From: Erythrobacter sp. YJ-T3-07
GTDB lineage: Bacteria > Pseudomonadota > Alphaproteobacteria > Sphingomonadales > Sphingomonadaceae
NCBI RefSeq assembly: GCF_015999305.1
Contig: NZ_JAEAGP010000001.1
Location: 558,001 to 622,000, forward strand
Direction of reading: 5' to 3'
DNA: 64,000 nucleotides
A model generated the notes under the pieces. The model had not been told where the DNA came from. It did no database searches and worked only from the letters and a program-made list of their open reading frames with translations. Within the stretch, counting starts at the first letter, position 1. Every line of letters begins with the position of its first letter. Position numbers and translations under genes: made by a program. Positions 7,693 through 16,115 of this stretch are shown piece after piece.

Positions 7693-10587
7693 ATGAAATC
7701 GGTGTTCGCAGGATTCGTCGCCTCGGCCATCGGCCTGGCCGCGCCAGCGCTGTCGCAGGACGTTTCGGCTGAAGCGCCAGAAACACCCGGAACGCGGAAG
7801 ACCGATCTCGAGCAGGAGATCACCGCCTGGGTCGATCGCGACATCAATGCCGATCCGGAGGCATCGCTGGCCGCCCTGCTGACGCTGGAAGAGCGCTTGC
7901 GTGCCGGCGAGTCCGTCGCGCCACTGGCACGCGGCCAGCTCTACATGCTGCTGGTTGCAGCCGCGCCGCCGACGCATGACAACGCGCAGCTGCTCCGATG
8001 GCTGGAAACCGCGCAGGCCGCCTATCGCGAGGCTGGCGACCCGGCGGACAAGCGCGCTGAAATTCTCAACAATCGCGCCATCCTGCTTCGCCGTGTCAGC
8101 CGCTATTCAGAGGGTGAACCGCTTGCGCGCGAAGCGCTGGCAATCCGGCAACAGCTCTATGGCCCCGATCACGAAGATGTGGCCAGCGCGTGGAACACGC
8201 TTGCCAACCTGCTCTACAGCCAGGGGAAGTTCGACGAAGCGGTGGAGGCGGGCCGCGCGGGGCTTCAGTCGCTCGAAAACACGGCTGACGTTCCTGCTCT
8301 GGCGCTGGTCCAGCGGCTCGATACGCTCGCCTCGCTGCTCGACGAAAGCGGTCGCAGCGAAGAAGCGCTGCGGATCGCGCGCCGTGCCGAAAGCCTTGCA
8401 CGGGCCGAGCTAGGCGAGGATCATCGCTGGTACCAATACGTGCTTAACACGCTCGGTCAGGCCGAGCTCAAGCTGGCGCTGTACGACGAGGCCATCCCTC
8501 ATATCCGCCGCACCGTCGATCTGCGCGCGCAGCAATTGGGGCAGGATCATCCGTACACGCAAGCCTCGGTAATGGTCCTGGCGAGCGCGCTGGAGGATAC
8601 CGGCAAATTGGCTGAGGCAGATGCGCTCGCTTCCGGAGCCATGGCCATCCTGGCCGATCACACCGACCTGATGGATGCGAACACGCTGGCCGGATTTCAC
8701 CAACGGCTGATCCAGCTCGCGGCGCGGCAAGGGGCGTGGGAGGTTTACGACGCGCGCTACGCGCAAGGTGCGGCGATCCTTGCCGACAAGATGCCGGAGG
8801 ATCACCCCGCGCTCGCGTCTTTCCACCTGACACATGCCATGACGCTGGAAGCGCGCGGCGAAATCGGCACCGCGCGTGCTCTCGCCGAACGTTGGGTGCC
8901 GATTCTCGTTGCGCGCTATGCGCCCGAATCCGGACGGCGAATCCTGGGCGAAATGCTGCTCTTGCGGTTGCGCCAGCGCGACGGTGCCTCGGCGCTGGGC
9001 GACAGTCTGGCACAGGCAGACGCGGTGCTGGAAAGAATCGCTAACCAGTACCTCGCCATCGATACCACGGACCGCGAGCTCGCGCGTAACGCCGAGGCGA
9101 ACGAGCCTGCGCTGCTGATATATCTCGACATGGCTGTGGACGCGGACGATGCGGACCGCATCGCCCGGGTCGCGCAGATCTTCAATCTGTCCGACCTCTC
9201 GCTGGCGCGCACGCGACGCGATGCCGCACGGAGCGATCCGGCCGAGCAGACGCGGTCTGCGATCCTCGAAATCGCGCGCCGTCAACGGCTGCTCGATCGC
9301 CGGATTTCCCTTGCCGTCGCGCTGGACGACCAACAGGAGTCCCTCGCTGGACTCGAGGCCCAACGCGCGCGGCTCGCCGAGAGCAAGGCCGATGCGATCG
9401 AGCGCTTCCGCACGGCCTTTCCCGCATTCGCCGATCGACACCGTCCACGCCCGGTCGCGCTGGCGGACCTGGCGGCGCGGCTCGGCCCCGCGGATCTGCT
9501 GGTCATGCCGGTCGAAGGCACGTCACGCGGCTATGTCGTCATTCTCGACGCCACGGGACGGATCGAGACCCATCGCTTTGATACCGATCAGCTCGCGCCG
9601 CATGTCGCCGCGATCCGGCGGGCGGTCGATACCGGCATCGCCGAGGACTTTCCGCTCGCGAGTGCGCGGGCCTTGGGCAAACTGCTGCTGCCCGCCAATC
9701 TTTCAGCTGGTGGGGAAGTGCGCATTTTCGGTGGGCGCCGATCGGCCGAGGTGCCTTTTGCCCTGCTGCTGACCGAAGATCCGCCGGACGATGGTAAAAC
9801 CGCCCCGGCCTGGCTGATAGAGAGCAAGGCCGTGCTGGTCCTCGCCGGGCTCGATGGCGCGCCGGCGCCGGCCGACCGGGCACGGGGGCGCATGCGGTTT
9901 GCCGGGATCGGCGCGGCTGGCCCGGCGGATGGACCGCGCCCAGCAGCGGCGCCGCAGCTCGCCAGCCTGTTTCGGTCGGGTGCCCCTGCGACGCAGACGA
10001 TCGCCGACCTGCCCCCGCTCGACTATGCATCGCGCGAGCTTGCCGCCATCGCGGCACTGTTCGGCGACGAGCACTCGCAATTGCTGATCGGTGCCGACGC
10101 TGCGGAGGAGCGGTTGAAACAGGCCGATCTGTCGCGGATCGATGTTCTCGTCTTTGCCACGCACGGCCTCGTCTCGGGAGAATTGCGCAACCTGTGGGAG
10201 CCTGCGCTGCTGGTGGGCACGACCGAGGGCAGCGGCGAGGACGGGTTGCTGGGCGCGAGCGAGATCGCGCGGCTAGACCTCAACGCCGACTGGGTGATCC
10301 TGTCCGCCTGCAATACTGCTGCGGGCGATAGCGAGGCCGCGCCGGTCTATTCCGGTCTGGCCACCGCCTTCGTGGAAGCGGGCGCACGCAGCCTGATGCT
10401 GTCGCACTGGCCGGTGCGCGACGATGCAGCCGCGCGGCTGAGCGTGGATACGGTGCGCGGCGCGGCGGCAGGGCTTTCCCATGCGGAAGCATTGCGGCAG
10501 GCGCAGCTGGCGATGATCCACGATCCCGCGTTGCCCGAGGGCGCAAACCCGGCTCTCTGGGCGCCCTTCGTCCTCATAGGAGGGTAG
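7693..10587 (+). CDS. Exported TPR-repeat CHAT-domain protein (putative cysteine peptidase)
   Basis: Starting at the ATG at 7693 (MKSVFAGFVASAIGLAAPALSQ) the 964-residue protein begins with a signal peptide; the upstream codons of the frame would bury it. Residues from about 60 to 330 are TPR repeats of the kinesin-light-chain type (alternating A/L/Y helices, including LAREALAIRQQLYGPDHEDVA). The C-terminal 300 residues are a CHAT domain, a caspase-like fold, with the expected His in FATHGLVSGE (H824) and Cys in LSACNTAAGD (C873). CHAT proteins are often proteases activated by a partner. Here the signal peptide places it in the periplasm or outside. No obvious substrate gene is adjacent. A terminator follows at 10618. 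Confidence 0.85.
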   Translation: MKSVFAGFVASAIGLAAPALSQDVSAEAPETPGTRKTDLEQEITAWVDRDINADPEASLAALLTLEERLRAGESVAPLARGQLYMLLVAAAPPTHDNAQLLRWLETAQAAYREAGDPADKRAEILNNRAILLRRVSRYSEGEPLAREALAIRQQLYGPDHEDVASAWNTLANLLYSQGKFDEAVEAGRAGLQSLENTADVPALALVQRLDTLASLLDESGRSEEALRIARRAESLARAELGEDHRWYQYVLNTLGQAELKLALYDEAIPHIRRTVDLRAQQLGQDHPYTQASVMVLASALEDTGKLAEADALASGAMAILADHTDLMDANTLAGFHQRLIQLAARQGAWEVYDARYAQGAAILADKMPEDHPALASFHLTHAMTLEARGEIGTARALAERWVPILVARYAPESGRRILGEMLLLRLRQRDGASALGDSLAQADAVLERIANQYLAIDTTDRELARNAEANEPALLIYLDMAVDADDADRIARVAQIFNLSDLSLARTRRDAARSDPAEQTRSAILEIARRQRLLDRRISLAVALDDQQESLAGLEAQRARLAESKADAIERFRTAFPAFADRHRPRPVALADLAARLGPADLLVMPVEGTSRGYVVILDATGRIETHRFDTDQLAPHVAAIRRAVDTGIAEDFPLASARALGKLLLPANLSAGGEVRIFGGRRSAEVPFALLLTEDPPDDGKTAPAWLIESKAVLVLAGLDGAPAPADRARGRMRFAGIGAAGPADGPRPAAAPQLASLFRSGAPATQTIADLPPLDYASRELAAIAALFGDEHSQLLIGADAAEERLKQADLSRIDVLVFATHGLVSGELRNLWEPALLVGTTEGSGEDGLLGASEIARLDLNADWVILSACNTAAGDSEAAPVYSGLATAFVEAGARSLMLSHWPVRDDAAARLSVDTVRGAAAGLSHAEALRQAQLAMIHDPALPEGANPALWAPFVLIGG

Positions 10588-10617
10588 TGGGGAGGCGTCC
10601 CCGCACCTCAGAAAAAG

Positions 10618-10649
10618 CCCCGGCAGGCCGTGATGGCCTGACGGGGTTT
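10618..10649. terminator. Bidirectional intrinsic terminator
   Basis: A 12-bp stem with one mismatch (10618-10629 with 10635-10646) is flanked by AAAAAG on the left and TTT on the right. It can serve the CHAT gene on the plus strand and the convergent DUF2171 gene on the minus strand. Confidence 0.8.
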
Positions 10650-10702
10650 GCGTCGGCAAAGCCGCTTATGCGGCTCTGCCTTTCCAGATATGGATCATGC
10701 GA

Positions 10703-10945
10703 TCACGCGGGCGTGGTGGCCTTGTTGCCGAGGCCGACGGGCAGCGGCGTGCCTTCCTTCAGCACGACGCGGTTGTCGTCGAGCTTTTCGACCGCGTCGA
10801 GCGCGATGAAGTGGTGCTGGTCGTCCATCGCATCCGACTTGGTCAGCTTGATGCGTTCGTCTTCGACCTCATCGACCGTGCCGACGTGCTGGCCGGTGGA
10901 ATCGACGATTTCCATGTGTTCCTTGATGCGAATCTTCTCGAACAT
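10703..10945 (-). CDS. DUF2171-type small protein, 80 aa
   Basis: The ATG at 10945 is preceded by GGAG with six bases of spacing, so it is preferred over the TTG twelve bases upstream. The sequence (MFEKIRIKEHMEIVDSTGQH, then VGTVDEVEDERIKLTKSD) is typical of DUF2171, a PRC-barrel-like beta protein found in alphaproteobacteria. The role is unknown; relatives are often general-stress associated. It is cytosolic and single-domain. The gene is convergent with the CHAT gene and shares its terminator. Confidence 0.8.
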   Translation of the reverse strand: MFEKIRIKEHMEIVDSTGQHVGTVDEVEDERIKLTKSDAMDDQHHFIALDAVEKLDDNRVVLKEGTPLPVGLGNKATTPA

Positions 10946-11099
10946 AAATTGCTCCAATCGTTCTTTATTTTCAGAGACCTGTGTCGGCCTGTCTTACATG
11001 AAACCAATGGATGGGGCGGGGGAATCGTTCCGAAGCGGCGGAGCGGGAGCGGCCATGCGTGCGCTTGCGGCGATGGTGTGAGTGCGGCATTCTCAGCCT

Positions 11100-11675
11100 A
11101 TGGGAGAGGACGTAGCTCTGCATATCGGCGCGGCGGATCTTTCGTGGGGCGACCTGCAAATGATTGCGGTCCCCGCGCTGATAGTCGCGGCTATCGGGGT
11201 GGTCCTGTGGGGGCGCTGGCATTTGCGCGACTGGCGCATGCGCCGTGCGATCGACAGAGGCGATCACGACCGCGCTGCGCTGCTGGCGCTCGATCATGAC
11301 GAGGAGTCGCGCCCGCGATCGCTCCGCGACATCGCCACGGGCTTTGCCTTCATATTCATCGGCACGCCCGCCTTGCTGATCTTCCAGATCAACTTCGCCG
11401 ACGAGCTCGAGCATATGATGGGCGAGGGGTGGGGCTTTGCCGCGATGATGCTCACCCTCGCCTTCATCACCGCGTGTGCGTGGATGTGGGAGAAGGTGAA
11501 GCGCAACGCGATGTCGCCCGAAGAGCTCGCCGCGCTGGAGGAAGACGAAGAGCACCAGCGCTGGATGCGCTCGTTCGATGGCGATTCGATGCCGGGCCTG
11601 TTCGTGGCGATCGCTTTCGGGGCGGCGATCCTGGCGGGGATCATATTCTTCGTCCGCGCGATAACCCCGCTCTGA
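11100..11675 (+). CDS. Membrane protein of unknown function, 191 aa
   Basis: I chose the ATG at 11100 (MGEDVALHIGAADLSWG); an upstream ATG at 11082 is possible. Three or four hydrophobic segments are seen: LQMIAVPALIVAAIGVVLWG, IATGFAFIFIGTPALLIFQI, AAMMLTLAFITACAWMWEKV and LFVAIAFGAAILAGIIFFV. A charged cytosolic loop lies between the first and second. It resembles the uncharacterised inner-membrane proteins common in Sphingomonadales. It lies between the nrd genes, with its own 150-base gap to nrdB. Confidence 0.7.
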   Translation: MGEDVALHIGAADLSWGDLQMIAVPALIVAAIGVVLWGRWHLRDWRMRRAIDRGDHDRAALLALDHDEESRPRSLRDIATGFAFIFIGTPALLIFQINFADELEHMMGEGWGFAAMMLTLAFITACAWMWEKVKRNAMSPEELAALEEDEEHQRWMRSFDGDSMPGLFVAIAFGAAILAGIIFFVRAITPL

Positions 11676-11828
11676 GCGCCTTCCCGGCCAGGGGCGCGCG
11701 CCTCTCGCGGCTTATCCCCGACCCAGTGGCCGCTCTTGCTATCGAATCACCGCTGTGATTCCTTATGTTGGTCCACCCAGTAAGATCGTAAACACCGAAG
11801 AAGGCCCCCGCGCCCCGGAGAACACCCA

Positions 11829-12893
11829 ATGTCGCTGCTCGAAGCCCGCAAGACCTACAAGCCTTTCGAATATCCGTGGGCGTACGACTTCTGGAAGCGC
11901 CAGCAGCAGGTTCACTGGATGCCCGAAGAGGTTCCGCTGGGCGAGGATTGCCGCGACTGGGCGCAGAAACTGTCCGAGCACGAGCGTAACCTGCTCACCC
12001 AGATCTTCCGCTTCTTCACCCAGGCCGATGTCGAGGTGCAGGACTGCTACCACGAAAAATACGGCCGGGTGTTCAAGCCGACCGAGATCAAGATGATGCT
12101 CGCGTCCTTCTCCAACATGGAGACGATCCACATCGCGGCCTACAGCCACCTGCTCGACACGATCGGCATGCCCGAGAGCGAGTATGGCATGTTCCTCGAA
12201 TACGAGGAGATGAAGGACAAGCACGACTACCTGCAGCAGTTCGGGGTCGACACGGACGAGGATATCGCCCGCACGCTCGCCGCGTTCGGTGGCTTCACCG
12301 AAGGGATGCAGCTGTTCGCCAGCTTCGCGATGCTGATGAACTTCCCGCGCTTCAACAAGATGAAGGGCATGGGCCAGATCGTCAGCTGGTCGGTCCGCGA
12401 CGAGAGCCTCCACTGCGAAGGCATCATCCGCCTGTTCCACGAATTCGTGCGCGAGCGGGACTGCTACACCAAGGCGGTGAAGGAAGACATCATCGACATC
12501 TGCCAGAAGTCGGTGCGGCTGGAAGACAACTTCATCGACCTCGCCTTCGAAATGGGCCCGGTCAGCGGGATGACCGCGAAGGAGATCAAGAAGTACATCC
12601 GCTACATCGCGGACTGGCGGCTGGGCCAGCTGGGCCTGCAGCCGATCTACATGATCGACGAGCACCCGCTGCCCTGGCTGACCCCGCTGCTCAACGGCGT
12701 GGAACACGCCAACTTCTTCGAACAGCGCGCCACCGAATATTCCAAGGGCGCCACCAAGGGCGACTGGAACACGGTGTGGAGCACCTTCGACAAGCGCAAC
12801 AAGGCCAAGGCCGCGAACGAAGTCGACGGCACCGAGGACGACGGTCCGGGTCTGTTCGGGGATGATGCCGGGGGCGTGCAAGCGGCGGAGTAG
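11829..12893 (+). CDS. nrdB: Ribonucleoside-diphosphate reductase, class I, small (beta) subunit
   Basis: This radical-generating subunit partners NrdA. The 354 residues contain all class Ia ligands with the expected spacing: D67 (ADVEV), E98 and H101 followed by the radical Tyr Y105 in METIHIAAY, E158 (FTEGM), and E192/H195 in DESLH. A normal Tyr-radical diiron or related cofactor is therefore expected. There is no N-terminal ATP-cone to compensate for the one missing in NrdA. The C-terminal tail is acidic, as needed for docking on NrdA. The accessory island begins 48 bases after the stop. Confidence 0.95.
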   Translation: MSLLEARKTYKPFEYPWAYDFWKRQQQVHWMPEEVPLGEDCRDWAQKLSEHERNLLTQIFRFFTQADVEVQDCYHEKYGRVFKPTEIKMMLASFSNMETIHIAAYSHLLDTIGMPESEYGMFLEYEEMKDKHDYLQQFGVDTDEDIARTLAAFGGFTEGMQLFASFAMLMNFPRFNKMKGMGQIVSWSVRDESLHCEGIIRLFHEFVRERDCYTKAVKEDIIDICQKSVRLEDNFIDLAFEMGPVSGMTAKEIKKYIRYIADWRLGQLGLQPIYMIDEHPLPWLTPLLNGVEHANFFEQRATEYSKGATKGDWNTVWSTFDKRNKAKAANEVDGTEDDGPGLFGDDAGGVQAAE

Positions 12894-12941
12894 GCTTGAC
12901 GAGAACAGTTGCAGAACATACTCTTCTTGCGAGGAGAGGTT

Positions 12942-13110
12942 ATGCAGCAGGAACTTCGGCGCAAAGTCTATTTCTTTCGTTTGGCGGATTACGCCGAATT
13001 TCATCCTAAGCTTGAGGAGGCCGTCGATTATATTGACGGCCTCCCATTTGATGACCAAGGCCGATACCTAGTTACCGCGTCAGATGACGTCATTCTGGCC
13101 CTTTTTGTAA
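12942..13110 (+). pseudogene. 5' part of a 297-codon gene interrupted by an IS1595-family transposon
   Basis: The ATG at 12942 has a strong ribosome-binding site (GAGGAGAGG). The frame encodes RKVYFFRLADYAEFHPKLEE and continues to codon 56 (GTA, 13107-13109), where the transposon begins at 13111. In the present genome it reads a few codons into the element and stops at 13127, giving a 61-residue fragment. Joining base 13110 to base 16147 continues the same frame without a stop (...LALFV-T-SSKYPIKIQFGK...) into the 3' part. I do not recognise the family. The sequence is visibly less GC-rich than nrdB. Confidence 0.85.
13103..13110. repeat. Target-site duplication, left copy
   Basis: TTTTGTAA directly precedes the left inverted repeat and is repeated exactly after the right one (16139-16146). 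Eight bases is the duplication length expected for the IS1595 family. Confidence 0.9.
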
Positions 13111-13133
13111 GGGACCTATATACCTAGCTAGCC
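13111..13133 (+). repeat. Left terminal inverted repeat
   Basis: Begins GGGA and continues with CCTATATACCTAGCTAGCC. It is the reverse complement of 16116-16138 except at the fourth base. A related internal sequence in the opposite orientation, GGCTAGTTAGGT, lies at 13163-13174 just before the transposase start and may be a second transposase-binding or autoregulatory site. Confidence 0.92.
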
Positions 13134-13177
13134 AATAATCGCTTGACCGCACCGCCGTATTTGGCTAGTTAGGTTTC

Positions 13178-14116
13178 ATGAGCAACGCAAAGCCCGAAAC
13201 CGTCAGCCTCTACCAGTTCTTCGAGCGGTTCCCGAACGAGGAAGCGGCGGTAGCTTACTTCGAAAAGAACCGCTGGGGCGACGAACCCCACTGCGGTCAC
13301 TGTGGCAGCACGAACGTTGCTCCGGTCAAGAACCAGAAGCCGATGCCCTATCGCTGCCGCGATTGCCGCAAGCACTTCAGCGTCCGCACCGGCACCGTTC
13401 TGGCCGAAAGCCGCCTGCCGCTGCACAAGTGGCTCATGGCGATCTACATGATGACTACGGCCCGTAAGGGCATCCCTTCGACCCAGATGGCGCGTGAGCT
13501 GGGCGTGACCCAGAAAACTGCATGGTTCCTTTCGCAGCGCATCCGCGAAACGTGGCTGGCACAATCCGACGGCGGCGATCTCGGCAACCACGTCGAAGTG
13601 GACGAAACCTATATCGGCGGCAAAGAGAAGAACAAACACGCCAGCAAGAAGCTTCACGCGGGGCGTGGCGCCGTGGGCAAGACCGCAGTCGTTGGCATCC
13701 GTGGCGAAGGCTCGCAAATCCGCGCCACGCCGGTTGCCGATACCTCGGCGCCGACCCTTAAATCCTACATCAAGGCCAATGTGCCCGAAGGCTCGTCAGT
13801 CGTGACCGATGAGTTCGCAGCCTATCGCGGCCTTGGCGCCGAGGGCTACACGCATCACACTATCAACCACACCGCTGGCGAGTATGTCCGGCACTTCTGC
13901 ATCCACACGAACGGCATCGAAAGCTTCTGGGCGCTGCTTAAGCGCGGTCACTACGGCGTGTTTCACTACATGTCGCCCAAGCACCTGCACCGCTACGTGA
14001 GCGAGTTTGCGTTCCGACAGAACACCGCGCAGGATGGCACCATGCGCTTCATCGAACAGACGGTTGCCCGCATGGCTGGCAAGCGTCTCACCTACAAGAG
14101 CCTCATCAATGCCTGA
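13178..14116 (+). CDS. IS1595-family (ISXO2-like) transposase
   Basis: The 312-residue protein has an N-terminal zinc ribbon (C39-x2-C42 and C60-x2-C63), a helix-turn-helix region (STQMARELGVTQKTAWFLSQ), and the DDE-like catalytic core: D142 in VEVDETYIGG, D211 in VVTDEF, and the NGIESFWALLKRG motif, where N245 or E248 supplies the third residue and K255 follows. This is the DD[N/E]K pattern of IS1595. The length is normal and there is no frameshift, so it looks functional. Its stop overlaps the start of the next gene. Confidence 0.96.
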   Translation: MSNAKPETVSLYQFFERFPNEEAAVAYFEKNRWGDEPHCGHCGSTNVAPVKNQKPMPYRCRDCRKHFSVRTGTVLAESRLPLHKWLMAIYMMTTARKGIPSTQMARELGVTQKTAWFLSQRIRETWLAQSDGGDLGNHVEVDETYIGGKEKNKHASKKLHAGRGAVGKTAVVGIRGEGSQIRATPVADTSAPTLKSYIKANVPEGSSVVTDEFAAYRGLGAEGYTHHTINHTAGEYVRHFCIHTNGIESFWALLKRGHYGVFHYMSPKHLHRYVSEFAFRQNTAQDGTMRFIEQTVARMAGKRLTYKSLINA

Positions 14117-15110
14117 CGATAAGAACCTGATTGAGCCTATCGATGCAGACTTCGACATGGTTGCCAAGGCGATGACGCCTTCGGCGCCTAAAGTTCTTCA
14201 TACGTTAGCCGGGTCGAAGGACCGACCACTCAAGATCGGCAACGCCGAAATCGATTGCTATGTGCTTGATGATGAAACGCGGGTCTTAAGCCAGCGTGGA
14301 ATGTTCAAGGGCCTAGGGGTTACAAGGGGCGGACCACGCAACGCAAATGAGCCATCGCAGACCGGCGCCGAAATACCCCGTTTTGCATCGCAGAAATGGC
14401 TAGAACCTTTTATTTCCAAAGATTTAGAATCGGCGCTGAAAAGCCCAGTGTTCTTCCAACCTCCTGCGGGCCACACTGGCTATGGCTATCCTGCCGAGGT
14501 TCTTGTCGATGTATGCGACGCAATCATTGAGGCTGACAAGCAGGGCGCCACTACCGAGAGACAGGCGCCCATTGTGGCCAACGCAATGGCCCTTATGCGT
14601 GGCTTCGCAAAGACCGGGATCATCGCACTCGTCGATGAGGTCACTGGCTATCAGGACATGCGTGCCAAAGAGGCGCTTGCCGACATCTTCGAGAAATTCC
14701 TTTCCGAAGAACGGCAAAAGTGGACCAAGACCTTCCCGATTGATTTTTACAAGGAAATCTACCGCTTGCGCGGATGGGATTTCAAACCCTGGAGCACGAA
14801 ACGCCCTAGCGTCGTAGCGCACTGGACCGATGACTTTGTGTATGACCGCTTGGCGCCGCAATTGACCGAGGAACTACGAAAGAAGAATCCCGTCGCCGAT
14901 ACCGGGCGTCGAAAGGACAAGCACCATCAGTGGTTCAATCCTGAGAACGGCCATCCTCGCTTGCGCGAGCATATCTCGGGCGTGATCGCATTGCTCCGGG
15001 CGGCTGAAACGTGGGAGGGATTCAAGCGCAGCTTGAACCGCGCCTATCCGAAATTCGGAGACACTATCGAATTGCCTCTGACAGGCGGAAGATCTGAAAT
15101 AGACGATTGA
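14109..15110 (+). CDS. P63C-domain protein (transposon passenger)
   Basis: The ATG at 14109 overlaps the transposase stop by eight bases (ATGCCTGA), which suggests translational coupling. The 333-residue protein matches the P63C pattern throughout its C-terminal half: KTGIIALVDEVTGYQ, FLSEERQKWTKTFPIDFYKE, IYRLRGW, KRPSVVAHWTDDFVYDRLAP, HHQWFNPENGHPRLREHI. Its N-terminal part has the VLSQRGMFKGLG segment usual in the family. P63C proteins are phage- and mobile-element-associated and of unknown function. No signal peptide or membrane span is seen. Its tail faces the toxin-like gene six bases away. Confidence 0.88.
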   Translation: MPDDKNLIEPIDADFDMVAKAMTPSAPKVLHTLAGSKDRPLKIGNAEIDCYVLDDETRVLSQRGMFKGLGVTRGGPRNANEPSQTGAEIPRFASQKWLEPFISKDLESALKSPVFFQPPAGHTGYGYPAEVLVDVCDAIIEADKQGATTERQAPIVANAMALMRGFAKTGIIALVDEVTGYQDMRAKEALADIFEKFLSEERQKWTKTFPIDFYKEIYRLRGWDFKPWSTKRPSVVAHWTDDFVYDRLAPQLTEELRKKNPVADTGRRKDKHHQWFNPENGHPRLREHISGVIALLRAAETWEGFKRSLNRAYPKFGDTIELPLTGGRSEIDD

Positions 15111-15116
15111 GGGCGC

Positions 15117-15590
15117 TCAAAAATCGTAGGCGCACTTTGCCTTGTCTTTATGATATGGGTCGAAAAACACGAGGCGAAGGCAGCTGCCCTCGCGGACCCC
15201 ATACACCCGCGTCCCCGCATCCAGCCTCAAAGAGAACAGTGTATCCGCGAGGACATTTCGCTGTCGCAGCCTCGCTTCAACATCGGGCTTGAACTTGTCG
15301 CGTGAGATAGCGTGGCTGTTGTTCCCTTGGCGCCGACCTCCCGTTGCTTTGAGGATTTCACCCCAAGTCATCGTCTCAAAAGATGAAAGGTGCTGCTCTA
15401 TATGCCCACGAAGCTTTGCGGCACTGTCGAGGCAGCTTTCATAGCCCCAGCTGCTCTCCCAGTCGAAATCGCTAAAACGCCAAACTGGGGTCTGTTCGAG
15501 GTAGGAATTTGGATCGACCGCTGCGCGGACGGTTTCGCCCTTCGGCTGCTTTTTCGCCTTTGGCCGCTCACGGTTTTTGCGGGAAGCCAT
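15117..15590 (-). CDS. Putative toxin paired with the Panacea antitoxin
   Basis: The 157-residue protein starts with a Lys/Arg-rich tail and has a globular part with SFETMTWGEILKATGG and LFSLRLDAGTRVYGVREG segments ending in FFDPYHKDKAKCAYDF. This layout is familiar from small proteins found next to SocA/Panacea antitoxins. The start codon overlaps the antitoxin stop by one base (TAATG), so it is translated after the antitoxin. The toxin role is inferred from the gene order; the biochemical target is unknown. Confidence 0.65.
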   Translation of the reverse strand: MASRKNRERPKAKKQPKGETVRAAVDPNSYLEQTPVWRFSDFDWESSWGYESCLDSAAKLRGHIEQHLSSFETMTWGEILKATGGRRQGNNSHAISRDKFKPDVEARLRQRNVLADTLFSLRLDAGTRVYGVREGSCLRLVFFDPYHKDKAKCAYDF

Positions 15591-16018
15591 TAGAGCGAAG
15601 CGTAGTATCTCTGCATAGCCTTGGGCGTAATCACGGCGTTGCTACGCTCGCCCGGGCGCGTTCCCCGGCGGGCATCCAACCATGGGTCTTCGGCGTGGGT
15701 TAGGTCGCTCAACCACTGCGCGTCTTTGTCGCCGTAAAAATCGAGAACCTGCCTAATCGTGCGCTTTTCCCGCTCGTCAAGCTTCTTCGCGTCTCCATTC
15801 GCCATGCTCGAAACACGGAACTGGTTTGCGTGCGCGCGCCAAAGCGCAGGGCACACAGGGCCATCCTTCCAAGCCTCGATTGAATGCTTGAAAAGTTGTT
15901 TGTCCGCCCAAACTGTGTGCCAAGCCTGCGAGTAGTAAACCAACTTCTGAAGCTTCATGGCCGACATAGGGCCTTGCTTCTTGAGGATGTACTGCGCGAC
16001 ATCAAACACGCTTGCCAT
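15590..16018 (-). CDS. Panacea (SocA-like, DUF4065) antitoxin-domain protein
   Basis: The 142-residue protein shows the Panacea signature: SVFDVAQYILKKQG, MKLQKLVYYSQAWHTVWADK, IEAWKDGPVCPALW, and a C-terminal AVITPKAMQRYY. The domain is an established antitoxin module (SocA of Caulobacter, PanA). A strong Shine-Dalgarno sequence (AGGAGGTG) lies just upstream of 16018. It is the first gene of a two-gene operon reading away from the right end of the element, which fits self-regulated addiction of the host to the transposon. Confidence 0.88.
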   Translation of the reverse strand: MASVFDVAQYILKKQGPMSAMKLQKLVYYSQAWHTVWADKQLFKHSIEAWKDGPVCPALWRAHANQFRVSSMANGDAKKLDEREKRTIRQVLDFYGDKDAQWLSDLTHAEDPWLDARRGTRPGERSNAVITPKAMQRYYASL

Positions 16019-16115
16019 GCTGCACCTCCTTGTGTTCCTAACAGCGTGCCGGGCCTAGCCTTCTTGAGTCTTGCTTCCAATCCCACCTTCTAGCCAACCG
16101 CACTCTCGCCACTTC

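Noticed and set aside
12942..13127. A stand-alone 61-residue gene next to nrdB
   Set aside because: The frame crosses the transposon end at 13111 and its last codons are transposon sequence; it is the 5' part of the interrupted 297-codon gene.
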